A DNA stretch of 64,000 bases from Lepidurus packardi. Lineage: Eukaryota; Arthropoda; Branchiopoda; Notostraca; Triopsidae. The notes under the pieces are model-generated. The model saw nothing but the letters and a program-made list of their open reading frames with translations. It made no database searches and was not told where the DNA came from. The DNA lies in NCBI GenBank assembly GCA_023053545.1, contig JAKZAN010000007.1, forward strand, positions 3,844,001 to 3,908,000, in the 5' to 3' direction. The translations under genes and the position numbers were made by a program. Positions 1 through 12,800 of this stretch are shown piece after piece. Position 1 is the first letter of the stretch. Each line of letters opens with the position of its first letter.

Positions 1-380
1 CATCCTTCACGATAAAAGTTTTAAGCGTTTTGCCCTTCTAACACGCCTTAGGTCAGCCTTTAATGAAGTCTTGCCAACTCAGCAAGTCGTCACTCGCTCA
101 TCCGCGTGACTGGGAAAGAAGAACTTGATTTCTTTGAGCTGCGTTGAGACAGCGTCTAGTGTTCAAATTACAGAACGCTCAATTGACTTTCCTCAATACT
201 ATAAGAAAAAGTTTCCTCAATACTGTAGAAAGCCGAGTTTAAGTTGAGATTGAAATTGCCGGAACTCTCTTTTATTCTCACAAATTTCGTAGTTAAAGAA
301 ACCACAAGTTAATGATCTAGTACTGATCTTCCAAAAATTGTATCGTATTAAAAGGGTATATTAGAGCGTTTTCTTGTGCA

Positions 381-640
381 GTAGACACACGGACGAGTCG
401 ACAAAAGGACTCCGTGTACCCGACATAAGGACTGTAATCTTTTAAGGGACAAATAGAATTTCAACTTCAAACAATCTCTGCTCATTGAGTAATCGGCAAC
501 GCGATTAGACAGTGCTTAATCCGTATTAAAAAATACGTCACAAGGACTCCGGACCCGACAGAAGAACGCCTAACCTAACGTAACCAAACCAAACCTAACT
601 AACCTTGTGACGCATTTTTTAATACGGCTTAAGCACTTTA
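381..640 (+). repeat. GACACAAGG-family inverted-repeat element, copy 1
   Basis: The block starts GTAGACACACGGACGAGTCG and shares long stretches with 45271-45603: TTTTAAGGGA/AGAATAGAATTTC, GATTAGACAGTGCTTA, and CGTCACAAGGACTCCG followed by a CCTAACCTAACGTAACC block. No coding capacity is visible, so it looks like a non-autonomous DNA element. The right end is blurred. It sits in the intron upstream of the first visible dpr exon. Confidence 0.65.
569..604. repeat. Degenerate telomere-like CCTAA block inside copy 1
   Basis: The run reads CCTAACCTAACGTAACC then CAAACCTAACTAACC. Arthropod telomeres are commonly (TTAGG)n, whose complement is CCTAA. The same block occurs at the same place in the copy at 45271-45603, so it is part of the element and not an independent interstitial telomere. 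Confidence 0.5.
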
Positions 641-703
641 TAATCATAAACTCCTATAATTATAAGACGAGTGTCATCGAGCACTGTAGCTTTGTATTAG
701 TGC

Positions 704-755
704 AAACATGTACAACATGTCAAACATGTACAACATGTACAAACATGTCAGCAAG
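704..755. repeat. Short ACATGT-rich tandem repeat
   Basis: Four to five imperfect repeats of ACATGTACAA / AAACATGT occur in a row. Each unit is itself palindromic. It lies in the intron left of the first dpr exon; no function is suggested. Confidence 0.6.
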
Positions 756-1004
756 TAATTTCAGGTATTCAACACTTAAACTTTAAAATCCATGTGGATA
801 TAAAACTACTGCGGAATCCGCATGTAAATAGCCTTGCATGACCAAAAAGGTCTTAAATTTTCATAAAAGTGTCTCCCGCCCTAAGCTTAACAGGGCGTGG
901 AATATCAAGTAAAATCTAGAATGGTAGTGGAAAACGTGCACGACAATTTCAAGTCCCAAAAGCTCGGAACCTAGTTTTGACGATATGAAATATGTTTTTG
1001 GTAG

Positions 1005-4000
1005 GTTTCTTGGATACGGCAAAGGGATTTGCACATCCTAACGGCAGGTCTGTTCACCTACACATCAGACCAGCGGTTTTCTATCGTGCAGAGACCGTCC
1101 CTATTGTCGTCGTATGGCTACTCTCGTCATCATGATTCTGGCGATTCCTTGGACGGCGCCCTGGCTTTCCCCGAACAGGAAGATTGGATCCTGCAAATCA
1201 AATACGTCCAACCTCGCGATGCTGGCACTTACGAATGTCAAGTATCCACCGAACCAAGAATTACCATGGATTTTCATCTCACCGTCATCGGTAAGTCACA
1301 GCACGCATAGAAAGCATCCCTTCGTGCGTGTAATATTTAAGATACGATTCTGTTTCCCCAAGCCTCAGTGCGTTAAATTGCCATTGAATTGCCGGAACTC
1401 AGCCGGAGAACCAATGCATAACCAATGGATATGTTCTGTTTCGGACAAATGCCCTTATATCGCCCTATCCAAAAGATTTAGTAGGGACATAACGTAATAA
1501 TTCAGATGGCATATTATTCGTATAATTTTACATTTCTGAAACTCTAAAATTGCGTCAGATTACTGTAAATCTTAATTAATCTTCAGTCAGTCTTGTTTCG
1601 TCTTAAGGCACTTTAACTAAATAATTATTCTGCAAAGAGAGCCGTAGTACATAAGTAGGCAAGCCTGTATAGTGTGGGCAACGCGACACAAGGACGACTC
1701 AACAAAAAGCCCTTGTGACGTATTCTTAACACGGCTTAAGTACTTTCTAATCTCATTGGTGCTTAACCAATGAGTAGGGACTTTCTGAACTCGAAACTCT
1801 ATTGGCCCCTTAAAAGATGTTGGACCTGACGTCCTTCTGTCAGGGCCCGGCGTCCTTGTGTCGCGGCACGGCGTCCTTGTGTCGCGGCCTGGCGTCTTTG
1901 CGTTGCGTACACGGTGTCCCACAGCGTCCCGTAATGTGGTAGAAAGCAATTAAAGTGTCTTTGTAAGAAAACAGGAAGTTAGTTCCCTTTTTGTGGCCGC
2001 GACTTTATTGAAATGCCCGTAGAAGAAAGAAAAGCTTAGAGTTCAGTTATTTTTATTTTACCGTTTGACGTTCGTTCCAGACGCTTCAAATAAATTGGTA
2101 CTCGTTGTTTTCGCAAATGGGAAACGAACGAGAAGTTGTTTCGCCAGTCGAGATCAGTGTCAAGTCAGGGGTCAATTTAGTCCGAGAGCATTGACAGTAT
2201 AAGAGCAGAACGCCTGAGCGGTTGTGTAAGGAAGAATCGGAGATGCAGTAAAGGGCCAAAGTTCTGCTGCGTGCCTGAGCTCAGGCTGTCAGCAATGTCC
2301 TTTCCGGTGTTCCGCCTTCCATGCTTAATAGGTCTCGTAGGGATGCGCCAAGCACGAGGAAACTTGGACAGTAGCAAAATGGCTTGGCGTTGCTAGTATA
2401 GAACTTCCGTGGAAAGGGATCTTCTTGTCACCCCTAGGAGCCTTATACGGATATTCCTGACGAAAAGTGACAGAGTAATGTAACTTATAGGGAATAAGGG
2501 AGCTGTTTATCTATTTACGAAGAAAGCGCTATCGTTGAACAGATCCGAATTTACAGGCGGATGCGCATGGGAAGCGTCATACCCAATTTTGCAGAGATAT
2601 TGTGGGAGTTTACTTTGTCTCTAATGTAGTCGAGCTAGTCGAGCGATCTTGTTTCGCTGTCTTTTTTTACGGAACAAAAAGGGGGCAAAATGAGAATATT
2701 CTTCATAAATTGCCCCTCTGGAAAGTCCCAAATTAGATTTTCTCTTCTCTTGGCATGCAACAGCTTTCATCTATACAAATCAATTTCTTTTGTGCGCTGC
2801 AATGGAAACACCCGCCGGGCATAAGAAATCTGCATTGCAGTGCTCGCTGCATTTTCCTCTGGAATGGGTTATAGTGACACCAAGTTCCTGACAAGCGTTT
2901 TACATTATACTTTCTTGATCCTTCATCGGTTCCCCTTTTCCGATCTTTTTGTGGACTAGGTTATTAACCTATAAAAAAATACTACACGTTTCAAGGCATA
3001 CTGGATCCCGTAATGGCGCTACAGCATGGCACATTTTGATGTGAAATTTCTCATTCTCTGTTCAATATAATGAAATTGTATTGTAATGCCTGGGATGTAT
3101 AAGTCTACTTTACCTGCTGATTTTCATTTTGAGTTTCGGTTTCACTAAATTTTTTCCAGTATTCAAGTTATGAAAATTTTAAATAAAATCATTTATCAAA
3201 ATCTTAAGCAGCAGGTACAGTAGATTTTGTTATTAAGATATTTTTAGAAAAATAATTTTCCATTTATCTCTTTCTGTTTCTTTCAATTTCTTGTTTAAAG
3301 TTTAAGAAATTACGATAAGAAATGGTCAGACGTCAATCTTTTGACAAAGATTAGCAACTACTTGCAGTACACCGTGGCCTTACGAGAATACACAAAAAAG
3401 TTTCACCTTAAAAGTAGAGCAATTAAATCTGTGCTTTCTTCAATTTAAATACATGTCTCTCTAACGTCACAGACGTTATCAGTACCCTTGGTACCCGATA
3501 GCTTTGTTAGAGTTAATCAAGAAAGTAAATTCTATACATTACACGTGTGCGACGTCACCACCCTAGTTTTGTGTCCAAAACTGATGAACGACTTCATTCT
3601 TCTTCTGTAAGACAAATCTCAACCTCGACTTGATAGATATTGCCTGTTTTATCCAGTCGACAAAAAAAAAATAAGAAAAGAAAGGCAATATTTTTTCAGA
3701 ATGCAGTAGCTAGCTATACTATTGAGATACATTCATTGTCATCCTTTTCGGCATTATGAGCATAGACCGCAGTATAATTCTGCAGAGTTGACGAAATAGC
3801 TGGGGTATTGTTACCCGAAAGCTTCTGTACCATATTTAAGAACGAAATGGAATCCAGCTGAACTGGGTGAGGAGCCACGAAGGCATCGATTGCCAGTTTC
3901 ATGCCGTTTTCCAGCCAGAAATAACAATGAATTGATTGTTCTTTCCGTCCTAATCGAAGGTTCCCAGACAAATTGGCCACCAGTTAGGACGCTCGCCTTT

Positions 4001-7000
4001 TCGGAGAGGGAACTGCTCTCTTTTTCATTGTTGCAGTCGGGGAAGAGAGAGAGAGCTAGACTAGAGACAACATTTCACAGTTGAGAAGACTTGCAGATAA
4101 GCAGTTTGGACCTTGAAAGCCAATTCCAACAGGCTGCTGGCTGGCAATTGTTGTTGGCTTGGGGGGGAGGGTTTTGCGAGTGAACGAAAACCCACCGTTA
4201 AGATAAGAGCAACGTCTTTATTTCTCCTTTTCTTTTTTCCACTTTTATGCCCGCCTTAAATATAAGAGATTGCCTCACGCAACCTAACTTGGCTTTTCAA
4301 AGTCTGTGCGCCCCCCCCCCCCCCCTTTGTAGAAGGCCCAATTGCAACGCCCGCTTTCAAAGTCGTTTTATTCTTCTTCTTTAACACGCCCCCCCCCCCC
4401 CCCCCCTAACGCATCATCTCCCTTCGCTTTTTGTTGTAGAACTCTTGAAGAAGTCTTCTTTTCTTTCTCCATGGGCCTTTTCCTTTTTTTGCGCTTCTGC
4501 TCCTCAAGTCAATTAACCCATAGAAACGAAGAGCAAGTCGTCGAGTGAGAGTCAAGTTATAGGTTCGCTTGAGTTCTAAGACATTTTGCCCCAAAGCAAA
4601 GAAACGATGAGCAGCGATGTGCATAAAATGCTGTCCAATTTGTGTGGGTTTTTTTTGTGGAAACTGCTCACGCCGAACGCTTTACGATGACTCGCGATGC
4701 AGTGCAAAATAACTTTTTTCTTCGATGCCTTTTTCTCGATTTGGGGATATTTTGAACTGTCTTTTGTTGTGTAGAACTCGATAGCACGCCAAAGGAAGGA
4801 CAGGTTAGGAGTTTCTGCTGTGCCTGCTGCACGGAAGCATACATTGAGATAGGCTGCACGCAAACAAGCGAGACAGCAGAAGCCAACACCCTATGACTAC
4901 CGCAATTCTTTTTTTATTCTTTTTTTTAGTTTTGGCTTCCGTTTCTGTCTGCAATTTGATTTGATGCTGGGATATATTTATTTATACCAAGATGTATAAA
5001 GATACAATTACCTTGTTTTGCAACAGATGCAGATGAACTTGAAAGGGAGTTGGATTTTCACGCTGGGGGATTTGCATGGTTAAAGAAAGATAGCAACTCC
5101 TTTCTAGAAATATCAATGGGAATCAAGTTAATATTCCCACCAGGAACCTATGACGCAGTCAATATATCCTTTTCACTCTCGAAAGAGGCAAAAGTTGGAA
5201 GGTGCTAGTTAGGGTAAATAAGGGAAAAATAGGATGTAACTTATTATAGACTGCCTTCACTTTAAGCTTCCAAGAATAGCTAGTGGAAAGGATAGCTCAA
5301 CGGGTCCTATATAAAGTCTGATTTGTTTCCAATCGATCAGTCTGCAGCGAAGTTTTGTCTGAAAATGGAGTCCTGCATTAAGGGTTACTCGTTTGAATAA
5401 GGTACCTTTAAGGTCACCTGCAACATCTGCCATGAGGTTCAATCTGCCTCGCGTAGAGCAACTAGAGGGCATAAATTCAGGGTTCTTCAAAATTTAAATA
5501 CTTGCCATTTGTATGGAAATTCATTTAACGGACTTGTTCAATTCATTTGCTAGGAATTGGACTTTGATTTGAATTTGTATAAAAGTTAGTACAAATACTT
5601 GGATTTGGAACTGGAATTGGTTTTTACGTCCAAATAATGACTAGGACTTGGAGTTGCAATTACCTATAACTGATCGAACGGAGTTGGACTTCGTGGAAAT
5701 CCTTTTCTCGGACTTATGTACAAGCCTGCACTGTATAATAAGAGATTTGCCACAAAGGGAAGCGGCCGTTAAGTTCGGAATTACTCAACCATCTCTACCA
5801 AAATTGTTGAAAAATCTCTAGGGCATAAATAATCGCGGGTATTGTGAATCTAGAAAAAGAAGATGTGTGAGAAAGTGTCAAGAAGTAGACGATGCTTTGT
5901 TTCTTTGGTTTAAACAAACCAGTTCGTTTCGCGCGCCGATTAATGGTAGAATTTCGTTGCATATTCCCGACTATCGGTTATTAGAATCTCCACTTAGTGG
6001 AATCAATATTCAATTGAGAAACGTGATCACAGTAAGCAGCATCTACCATATCGTCAGTGTAAACTTCCAACTGGACTTATGGGGGCGGGGCAGATCATAG
6101 TTCAAATATAAATTAGAAGCAGTGAATCTTACTTTCACAGTAGGATCATGTTATGACGGAAATGAACTTGCGGTATTCATAAAACTATGGGTCCAAGGTA
6201 GAATTCAAATTGCGTGCTTTGTGAAATACATTGACTGCGAGTTTTGGATAGTCAGGAGAAAAGTAGATATCCTGGAAATATTGGGGGGGAGGGACTAGCA
6301 GGACTGGGTAAACACCGCCATTGGCGATTCCTGCTGACATTGTGTAAGCACAAACAAAACGTTCGATTTGGGAATTTAACGAGTCCGGTTTGGCTCCCTT
6401 CCTGCGGTTTGCCCTTTCACATATAGCCTAAACACCAAGAGTCATAAAAAATTTCGATTCTTTTCTAACGTCGGGATGAGCCCGGACGAGCCGCTTAGTA
6501 AGCGCTTCGCGCTGTATACTTAACCAAAACGTTCGATTTGTCAATTTCTACCCCTTTCCATTTTCCACGGCTGTCGATGGGCTTGTTTTTTTTGTTAGCT
6601 AGATAGCTCGTTTCTCGTTATAAATTGGTCAAAGGTCATCACGTGAGGAAAATTGCTTAGGGTTGCAGAAATTCTGCTGGCTTAAGGTTCTGCTAAGAAC
6701 AGATTGATTTTCTGAGTGGTCCAGTTGGAAATAGGGTTCTTACGTGATAGATAACCGAAATATAGAAATCTTATGTATACTGCATGACCGTTCAAGCAAC
6801 GAACATGAAACATTCGAGTTCGGCTGTCTGAACGGACGAAATATCACTTGTCGCAAAGCTTGACAAGAGCAAGATTATAGATCACATCAACAGTGATAAA
6901 GGCGAGCTTTCCTGAGAAGCCCACATGCAAATATCACTGTCTTCCCAAAGGTCATCGAGTTATCAACGATTTATCCGATAGTACTGTAGTGCTGTCAAAT

Positions 7001-9848
7001 GGGAAAAATGTAAGTAGTTTGGGAGGTAAAACACCAGAATTACTGCAACTTATAAGCGTTATAGAAGGAAGCTAATTAGTGAAAGAAAGTAGGTCAACAG
7101 CCAAAATTACTCTTCAATTCATCTACAGTAGGCTGTTTCGTATACAATCTCGCTGTTATAAATCTAAAAATAATGTTCGAACGCAGTTCATGTCTTTCAA
7201 GGGGCATACATACACACACACTTTGAGCAGGTTTACGACCCGAAAGGTTAGGATGTGAGTTACTTGCTCACACGAAGCGAAGTACACTTTCTTCCAATAG
7301 ATAGATATTGCACCCTTTCCCTCTATAATACATGGCTTCTTTGGGTATACACGAAGTTAACGTACTATAGAAGCCCCGTGGACCGTCAATTCGATCAGTG
7401 CATACGATCCTACATTATGGGGGTACGTTGTACATGCACGGTGTACCCGCCTCTCTGTTAGGGCATTTAGTGTAATGCACTGTTACAAATGAAGGTTTCA
7501 GGCAGTCGCTTTCGTACAGACCCTTTACTTTATCTTCTTCTACGATCAATTTTAGCAGAGGCAAAATTGTCATTTCCAAGATCCAGAAGCTTTAGCGGCC
7601 TATCAGGTCATACCCTTACACATTAGCGAAAGGATTATTTCCTTGTTTTTCTGGCAAAGAGCGAAAGCCAGAGCGAAAGATCTTCCTGATGTTATTTCCC
7701 TTAGAAAGGTTCATTGGGAAGTAATAGGTTTCCAGGCATCCAACCTCTGTTTGTATGTTTCTTTCGATTTTCCGATCTTTTTAGTTCTATTTTCTTGGGG
7801 CAATATTGCATTTTCGGGAAAAGCTATGGCCAAAAGACCGTTGGAGAGTTTCTTGGAAATATTGAGAAGGGGCCTTGCTTTTCTGGACCGAGGTAAAAAA
7901 AAATGATGAATGCGAGTTCCGGAACCGCGCTTAAATTGTTTGTTACCTATAGTGCTGGAGCGAGGAAATGGTCAGCAATGTATTACAGGCGGAAAGGGGG
8001 GGGGGGGGGCAAGGGAGCCAAGCCAGAACAACCACTTTTGATCGTTAAGATCCATTTGCGTGTGCCTAGACAGTCTTAGCTTGCCACACTTTCCACGTTC
8101 CTGGTGTTGTCAGTGGGGTGTATTATTGATTCAAACGTCTTTTTTATTGTTTCTTTTCAAGAGAATAAACAGACAATACAGCAGGATTTGTGTCCATATA
8201 ACAATACTCGAACTAGGAGATATGACAAAATTTGGAAAAAGAATAGATATATTTATGATAGTGGGTTTAGCCACCCAAAACAATCATATTTTAAGCAGTC
8301 AGTTCCCCTCTGCGTAAGTTTTCCTTGCTTAGGATGTGGGCGTCTCTAAGGAATACCATAATTAAGGTCTTGTTTCATCCTTAAACTTTTTCCTCGCCCA
8401 TGTGTAATACAACTCTGCTATTACTTGTCTTAAAATGGCTCTTTACGATAAAAACAGGCAAAATTCTGATTTCATTTTTATTAAATTGATTTTAGATCAG
8501 ATTAACTATTAAAATCAATTCGATTAACTATTGCAAAAAAACTATTGCCGCAATATTAACTAATTTTATTTAACATTTGTTAAAGTTTTAAGTTTTCATT
8601 ATAACATTATTTTATTTAAAATTCCTATTTCATTGAAGCAATTATGCATTTATCTTCAGTTATAGTCACGTATTGAGTAGCTATCATTTTCTAAGCGGTA
8701 GGAATAGGAGCTTGTGAAACCAATCGCTAGTATTGTATTAGGCTAAAGAATTTTGTTTATCTTGGCTAATATAATTTAACTTCGTCAACACTTTTATAAG
8801 GTAATTCTTGTGGTTTAAATGTCATCACTGAGAGTCTAAAGAACTAACAAGCATTTATTGAAAGACAGAATTGTGGACAGTAACTTAAATTTTGTTTCTC
8901 ATAGAAGCCAAAGCACGAATCTTGGGTCCAGCTGAAGTCCATGTGAAACAAGGCTCCTCGTTGACGCTCACCTGTCAAGTGAAAGAAGCAACTCAGACCG
9001 AGGGAGCGGGACTGTTCTGGTACCAAGATAACCAAGTCATTGATGAAAGCTGGTCGCGGGATATAGTCCTCCGCCTCAACCACGACTCCACCAGCAACAA
9101 CTACGACCAGAGCCCTAGCCACAGCGTCAATGGAGGCATTGGCGGAGGAAGCACTAGTGTGAATACGAACAATATGGGGCTGATAGGCCGTCTTACCATT
9201 AACCGAGCCCTTCCCCATCATTCTGGCAATTACACGTGTCTGCCTACCGCAGCGGCGCCTGCCTTTGTCATCGTTCACGTTATTAACGGTGAGTTTCACA
9301 CCCTGTAACTTTCCTTGCAACTCTGCTTTTAAAACTTTCATAAAAAAAAAACGCTTTTTTGTGTTGGTTTGGCTTAGCGTTTTTATTGTTATCCCTTTTT
9401 TTGCATTTTCGGTCCCATAAGCTTATACCTGTAAAGCTAATACTTTTTTTTTTTAGAAAAGCATCAAGCTTCTGGATTGAACCCCGAAGAAAAATGATTT
9501 AAGAATTCGGAATGGCATTTTAAAAATTAATGGCATTTTCCCACTCTTTCTTTTTTCTCCATTTGTCTAGGAGAGCATCCTGCTGCCATGCAACATGGAA
9601 ACAGTGGGCGGACATGGCAACCCTCGAAGTTTTGCATCGTTTTCACCCTCCTCATCACCGCCACTTTGAGCACCGTCGTAACGTCTACATTACTCGGACA
9701 CATCCTCACGTGTGCTGCAGTAGATAAGGACCGCGTACTTCACCCAGTCGCAGTCTCCTCGCGGTCATCCTCGTTTTGTGAAACCAATACTACTAATACT
9801 ACTAGCATATATTCCAACTGTCTCCAGGACGACTGCATCAGCAGATGA
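1005..9848 (+). CDS. Dpr-family two-Ig cell-surface protein, 3' part (last three coding exons)
   Basis: Exons 1005-1290, 8905-9288 and 9571-9848 (stop included); all introns GT-AG and phases agree (0 to 1, 1 to 1, 1 to stop), giving 315 residues of the C-terminal part. Exon one opens with VSWIRQRDLHILTAG and carries YTSDQRF and DAGTYECQVSTEP, the second half of a Dpr first Ig domain. Exon two is a whole second Ig domain (LTCQVK, LFWYQDNQV, HHSGNYTC). Exon three starts GEHPAAMQHG, the usual Dpr post-Ig motif, followed by a hydrophobic stretch (IVFTLLITATLSTVV) that is a membrane segment or GPI signal. Dprs pair with DIP proteins in synaptic matching. Odd points: about 20 extra residues between the C' and D strands of Ig1, a Gly/Ser/Asn-rich insertion in Ig2, and about 55 residues after the hydrophobic stretch, more than expected for a GPI signal. 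The signal peptide and first half of Ig1 must lie left of the window. Which Dpr paralogue it is cannot be told by eye. Confidence 0.92.
1683..1890 (-). repeat. GACACAAGG-family element, copy 2, inverted
   Basis: Read on the minus strand it matches the other copies: GACACAAGGACGCC repeats, CTTTTAAGGGGCCAATAGA, AAGCACCAATGAGATTAGA, ACGTCACAAGGGC, and an end TTGAGTCGTCCTTGTGTC that is the inverse of the family's GACACAAGGACGACTCG start. It lies about 400 bp past the dpr exon 1005-1290, in opposite orientation to copy 1. Confidence 0.6.
2991..3383. repeat. TTAA-ended MITE-like element, copy a
   Basis: This 393-bp copy has TCAAGGCATACTGGATCCC at one end and CAGTACACCGTGGCCTTA at the other. Its interior (GCGCTACAGCATGGCA, CTGCTGATTTTCATTTT, TTCAATTTCTTGTTTAAAG, CAACTACTTGC) is shared with copies at 13558, 47757, 58318 and 61703. 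The left end has lost part of the terminal repeat. Confidence 0.75.
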
Positions 9849-12800
9849 AATAATAGCCCCCCATACCCCAGTCCGTTTCTATCTGAAGTGACTTGTTTCC
9901 ATTTAAACTCTCAGAATAACTTGCGACAGTGAGTGAGAGGAGGAAATCCATACTGGCATTATTATATACGTGATGATCATACCGCTATGGCGTGGTTATT
10001 GCTGTACATTTGTATAAAAAAACAAAAGAATTATCCTGAACCCATTGCGTATTCCTTTAGATTTGACTTTTTTAACTTTTACTTCGTATAATAAAAATTG
10101 TTGATGAGTTTTCCCAGGCGTGGGATAATGGCTTTGGGAGTTTGACGATAATAATTCCGGGAATCGTTTGAGGAAAGTCATGGAGACCGTAAGTCTGTAG
10201 ATTTAAGGTGTTATTTATTTATTTTTTAGTAAAGAAAATACGGGACTTGAGACCCAACGACAAGCTTTCAGAAGTGGAGCTCATTTTTGAGCCCTTCATC
10301 AACGTAATCTGATTTGCAAAGCATCAAAGCATACATCTCATCTTTTTGTTTTTCTGTCACGGCTTTGCATAAGTACCAACAGGGGAAAACAAGTTAATTG
10401 CCTGAGTTCTGACAAGCTTTTCCCAGAAACAAAAACACGAGGCAAGTTCGGTTTTGCATGTGGCGAATTTATTTCAAATCAAGTTCGGGGGAGAGAACTT
10501 AAGGAGCAAGAGCGACAGAGAGACAAAAGTCTCTTACACTTGTTGCATGCGTTAGTTAGAGACAGGAAATCTGAGTATTTCAAGCTCAACATTGGTAAAG
10601 AGAAGTTAGATGAAAATTCTAGAAAACGATCCATGCAATGGACCTTTTGACTATTTCCAGCGTGCAAAAGCCGCGCTTCGTTACGTTTGCAAAGATTGAC
10701 ACCAGGTGCAACAAATTTTGGTTCCAAGTTTTTCTGAGCTTTCACGTTCATGATGGTTTCCAGGACGAGATCAAGGATTTTACCAAATCTCTAGTAAATT
10801 TTAGAGCACGCGTGAACTCGATTTTAGTTATCATGTACTACTCTTCTTCTTTTAACTTGGCTAAGTCCTAAGTCGTGCAATGTTCAGCTAGTGAAGGAGT
10901 TTCCTGGCGCCAAACTCGTGTTTGACAAGTTTCCAACTGATCTCATTTCGTAATTCTACGAAGTAGGACAGTATAGAATTAGAGAAACCCGTGTAATGTA
11001 AGTATGAGTGTCCGTGTTGTTCTTTTTCTAAATCTTTTGATAGTCTTATGCCAGCGAGCAGAAAGCAAATAGTAAATCTGCTCTTCGGAATATTCTTTGT
11101 TACTTGTGTTGTTAACAAGAGTGAATTTCTCTACGGTTTACTACACAACATCAACATGCTAAGTTGTTCAGGAACGCAAGTATTGTTAAGAATTCCAAGA
11201 AATTTTTGGTTTGCATATAATCTGGAATTAGTGCATTTCAGACTAGGAAAGGAATTCGGAAAGTTGTCTTATTGAGTGATTTAAGGGAAAACTGAGCTGA
11301 CCATGCTGGCCAATTATGATCCTAGGCTCCCCCCCCCCCCCCCCAATGCCAGCAAACTTAGGGGGAAATTTGATAATGTTCAGTTTAGTTATGCTACGTT
11401 CAGTAATGCTCCGTTCTGAAGTCCCCATAAGCTTTAGGCAAGACTTTCTCTGTGGCTCTGATTAGGGTTGGAAGTATGGTATTTCCAACTTGATTACTGT
11501 CTCATTAGACAGTCTTTGAAGTCGACTAGGTTTCCTAGAGGGGAGGGATCTTTTGCTGGACAACCTTTGCTATCATAAATCAATTACTGTAAAAGCAAAG
11601 TAGACACCTATTATAACGAGTATAAACCATTCCCGCAACATCACAACTAGTCTATACTGACAAAGCCATGCTTTAATAGCCAAGTTTTAATCAAGCATGC
11701 TCTATATCCAATACCTGAGTTTTTGTTTTTTCCCTCATGTGCTTAGGAACAATGGCTTGCACATTGCTGGGTTGATAAATAGGACCTAATTATGGACCTT
11801 TTGGCTATTGTCCTCTTATAAGTCTAACAGCAGGGGATGTGCATGACGCTCAGTCAGGCATAAAGGAAGCTTTCTTGATCTCATATTGATTGAAAGTATA
11901 AAGGCATCCATCTCGGAAAATGTCAAGCGCTGCAGCTTTCTCCTCCGTCCCGCTCTGTCATTGCGTTAGGAAAAGGAAATCTCTCTTCTACCAGCTGAAA
12001 CTGTTGCTCATGCTGAATCTCAATCGGGAGTGCAAAAGAGAGGAGTCTGCAGGCAGTAATACGGAATAGGGGGTGGGACGAAATGAGGCAAAAGGGCTAC
12101 ACGCAACCGACAGGAATCATACCCCAGCCTGTAGCATATCTAATGAAACGAGACAGACTGCTATACGAGCCTGTCTAATTTTTTCATAAAGTTTTTTTCT
12201 CCTCCTTTTATACGCTTGATCGTCTCCTTGATGTTCTATAGGGGAAAGCTATGTATAGCTATAGCAGTTCAGTCTTATTTAGAACTTTTAAGAATGTAAA
12301 GGAGATTGTGTGCAAAAAGTCTTGGAAATTTTTACCCATCAACTACGCGTCAGATAAAGCCTGACAAATAGTGAAAGTAGTAGATAATAATGTAAGTAAG
12401 TAGTAATTTTGGCATTTTGAGGCGCCGAAAATGGAGTCACATTTTTTTGTAGCCAGGAAAACATTCGGCAAGTACAAATACAAACCTCGAATCATGTTTA
12501 GTGAATTAAGTAAGGTCTGATTCTAGAGTGTATATTATCTGAGCCTGAGTTTCAGTGTCAAACATCGTATTGTTAAAAGTTTTATTTATATTTTAGTTCA
12601 AATTTGTACTCTGAATAGGTGTTGTTTTTACTCCTGAGAAAGATATAGATATACGTGTGAGAGTAAGCAAAGCTACATTTACTTACCTAGAAAATATATC
12701 AACGAGAAAATTTATTAAAAATGAATAAAACAATATTAGTTTTTATTGCATTTTGGAGTTTTAATGATTATGATGTAAATGTGGTACGTGAGATGCTTGA

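Larger units (their letters stand above)
1291..8904 (+). other. Long intron of the left dpr-like gene
   Basis: This 7.6 kb gap runs from a GTAAGT donor to a TTTCTCATAG acceptor between the two Ig exons. It holds one inverted copy of the GACACAAGG element (1683-1890), one TTAA element (2991-3383), and two C runs near 4309-4325 and 4389-4406. I found no convincing exon; the short open frames here have random-looking composition. Confidence 0.75.
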
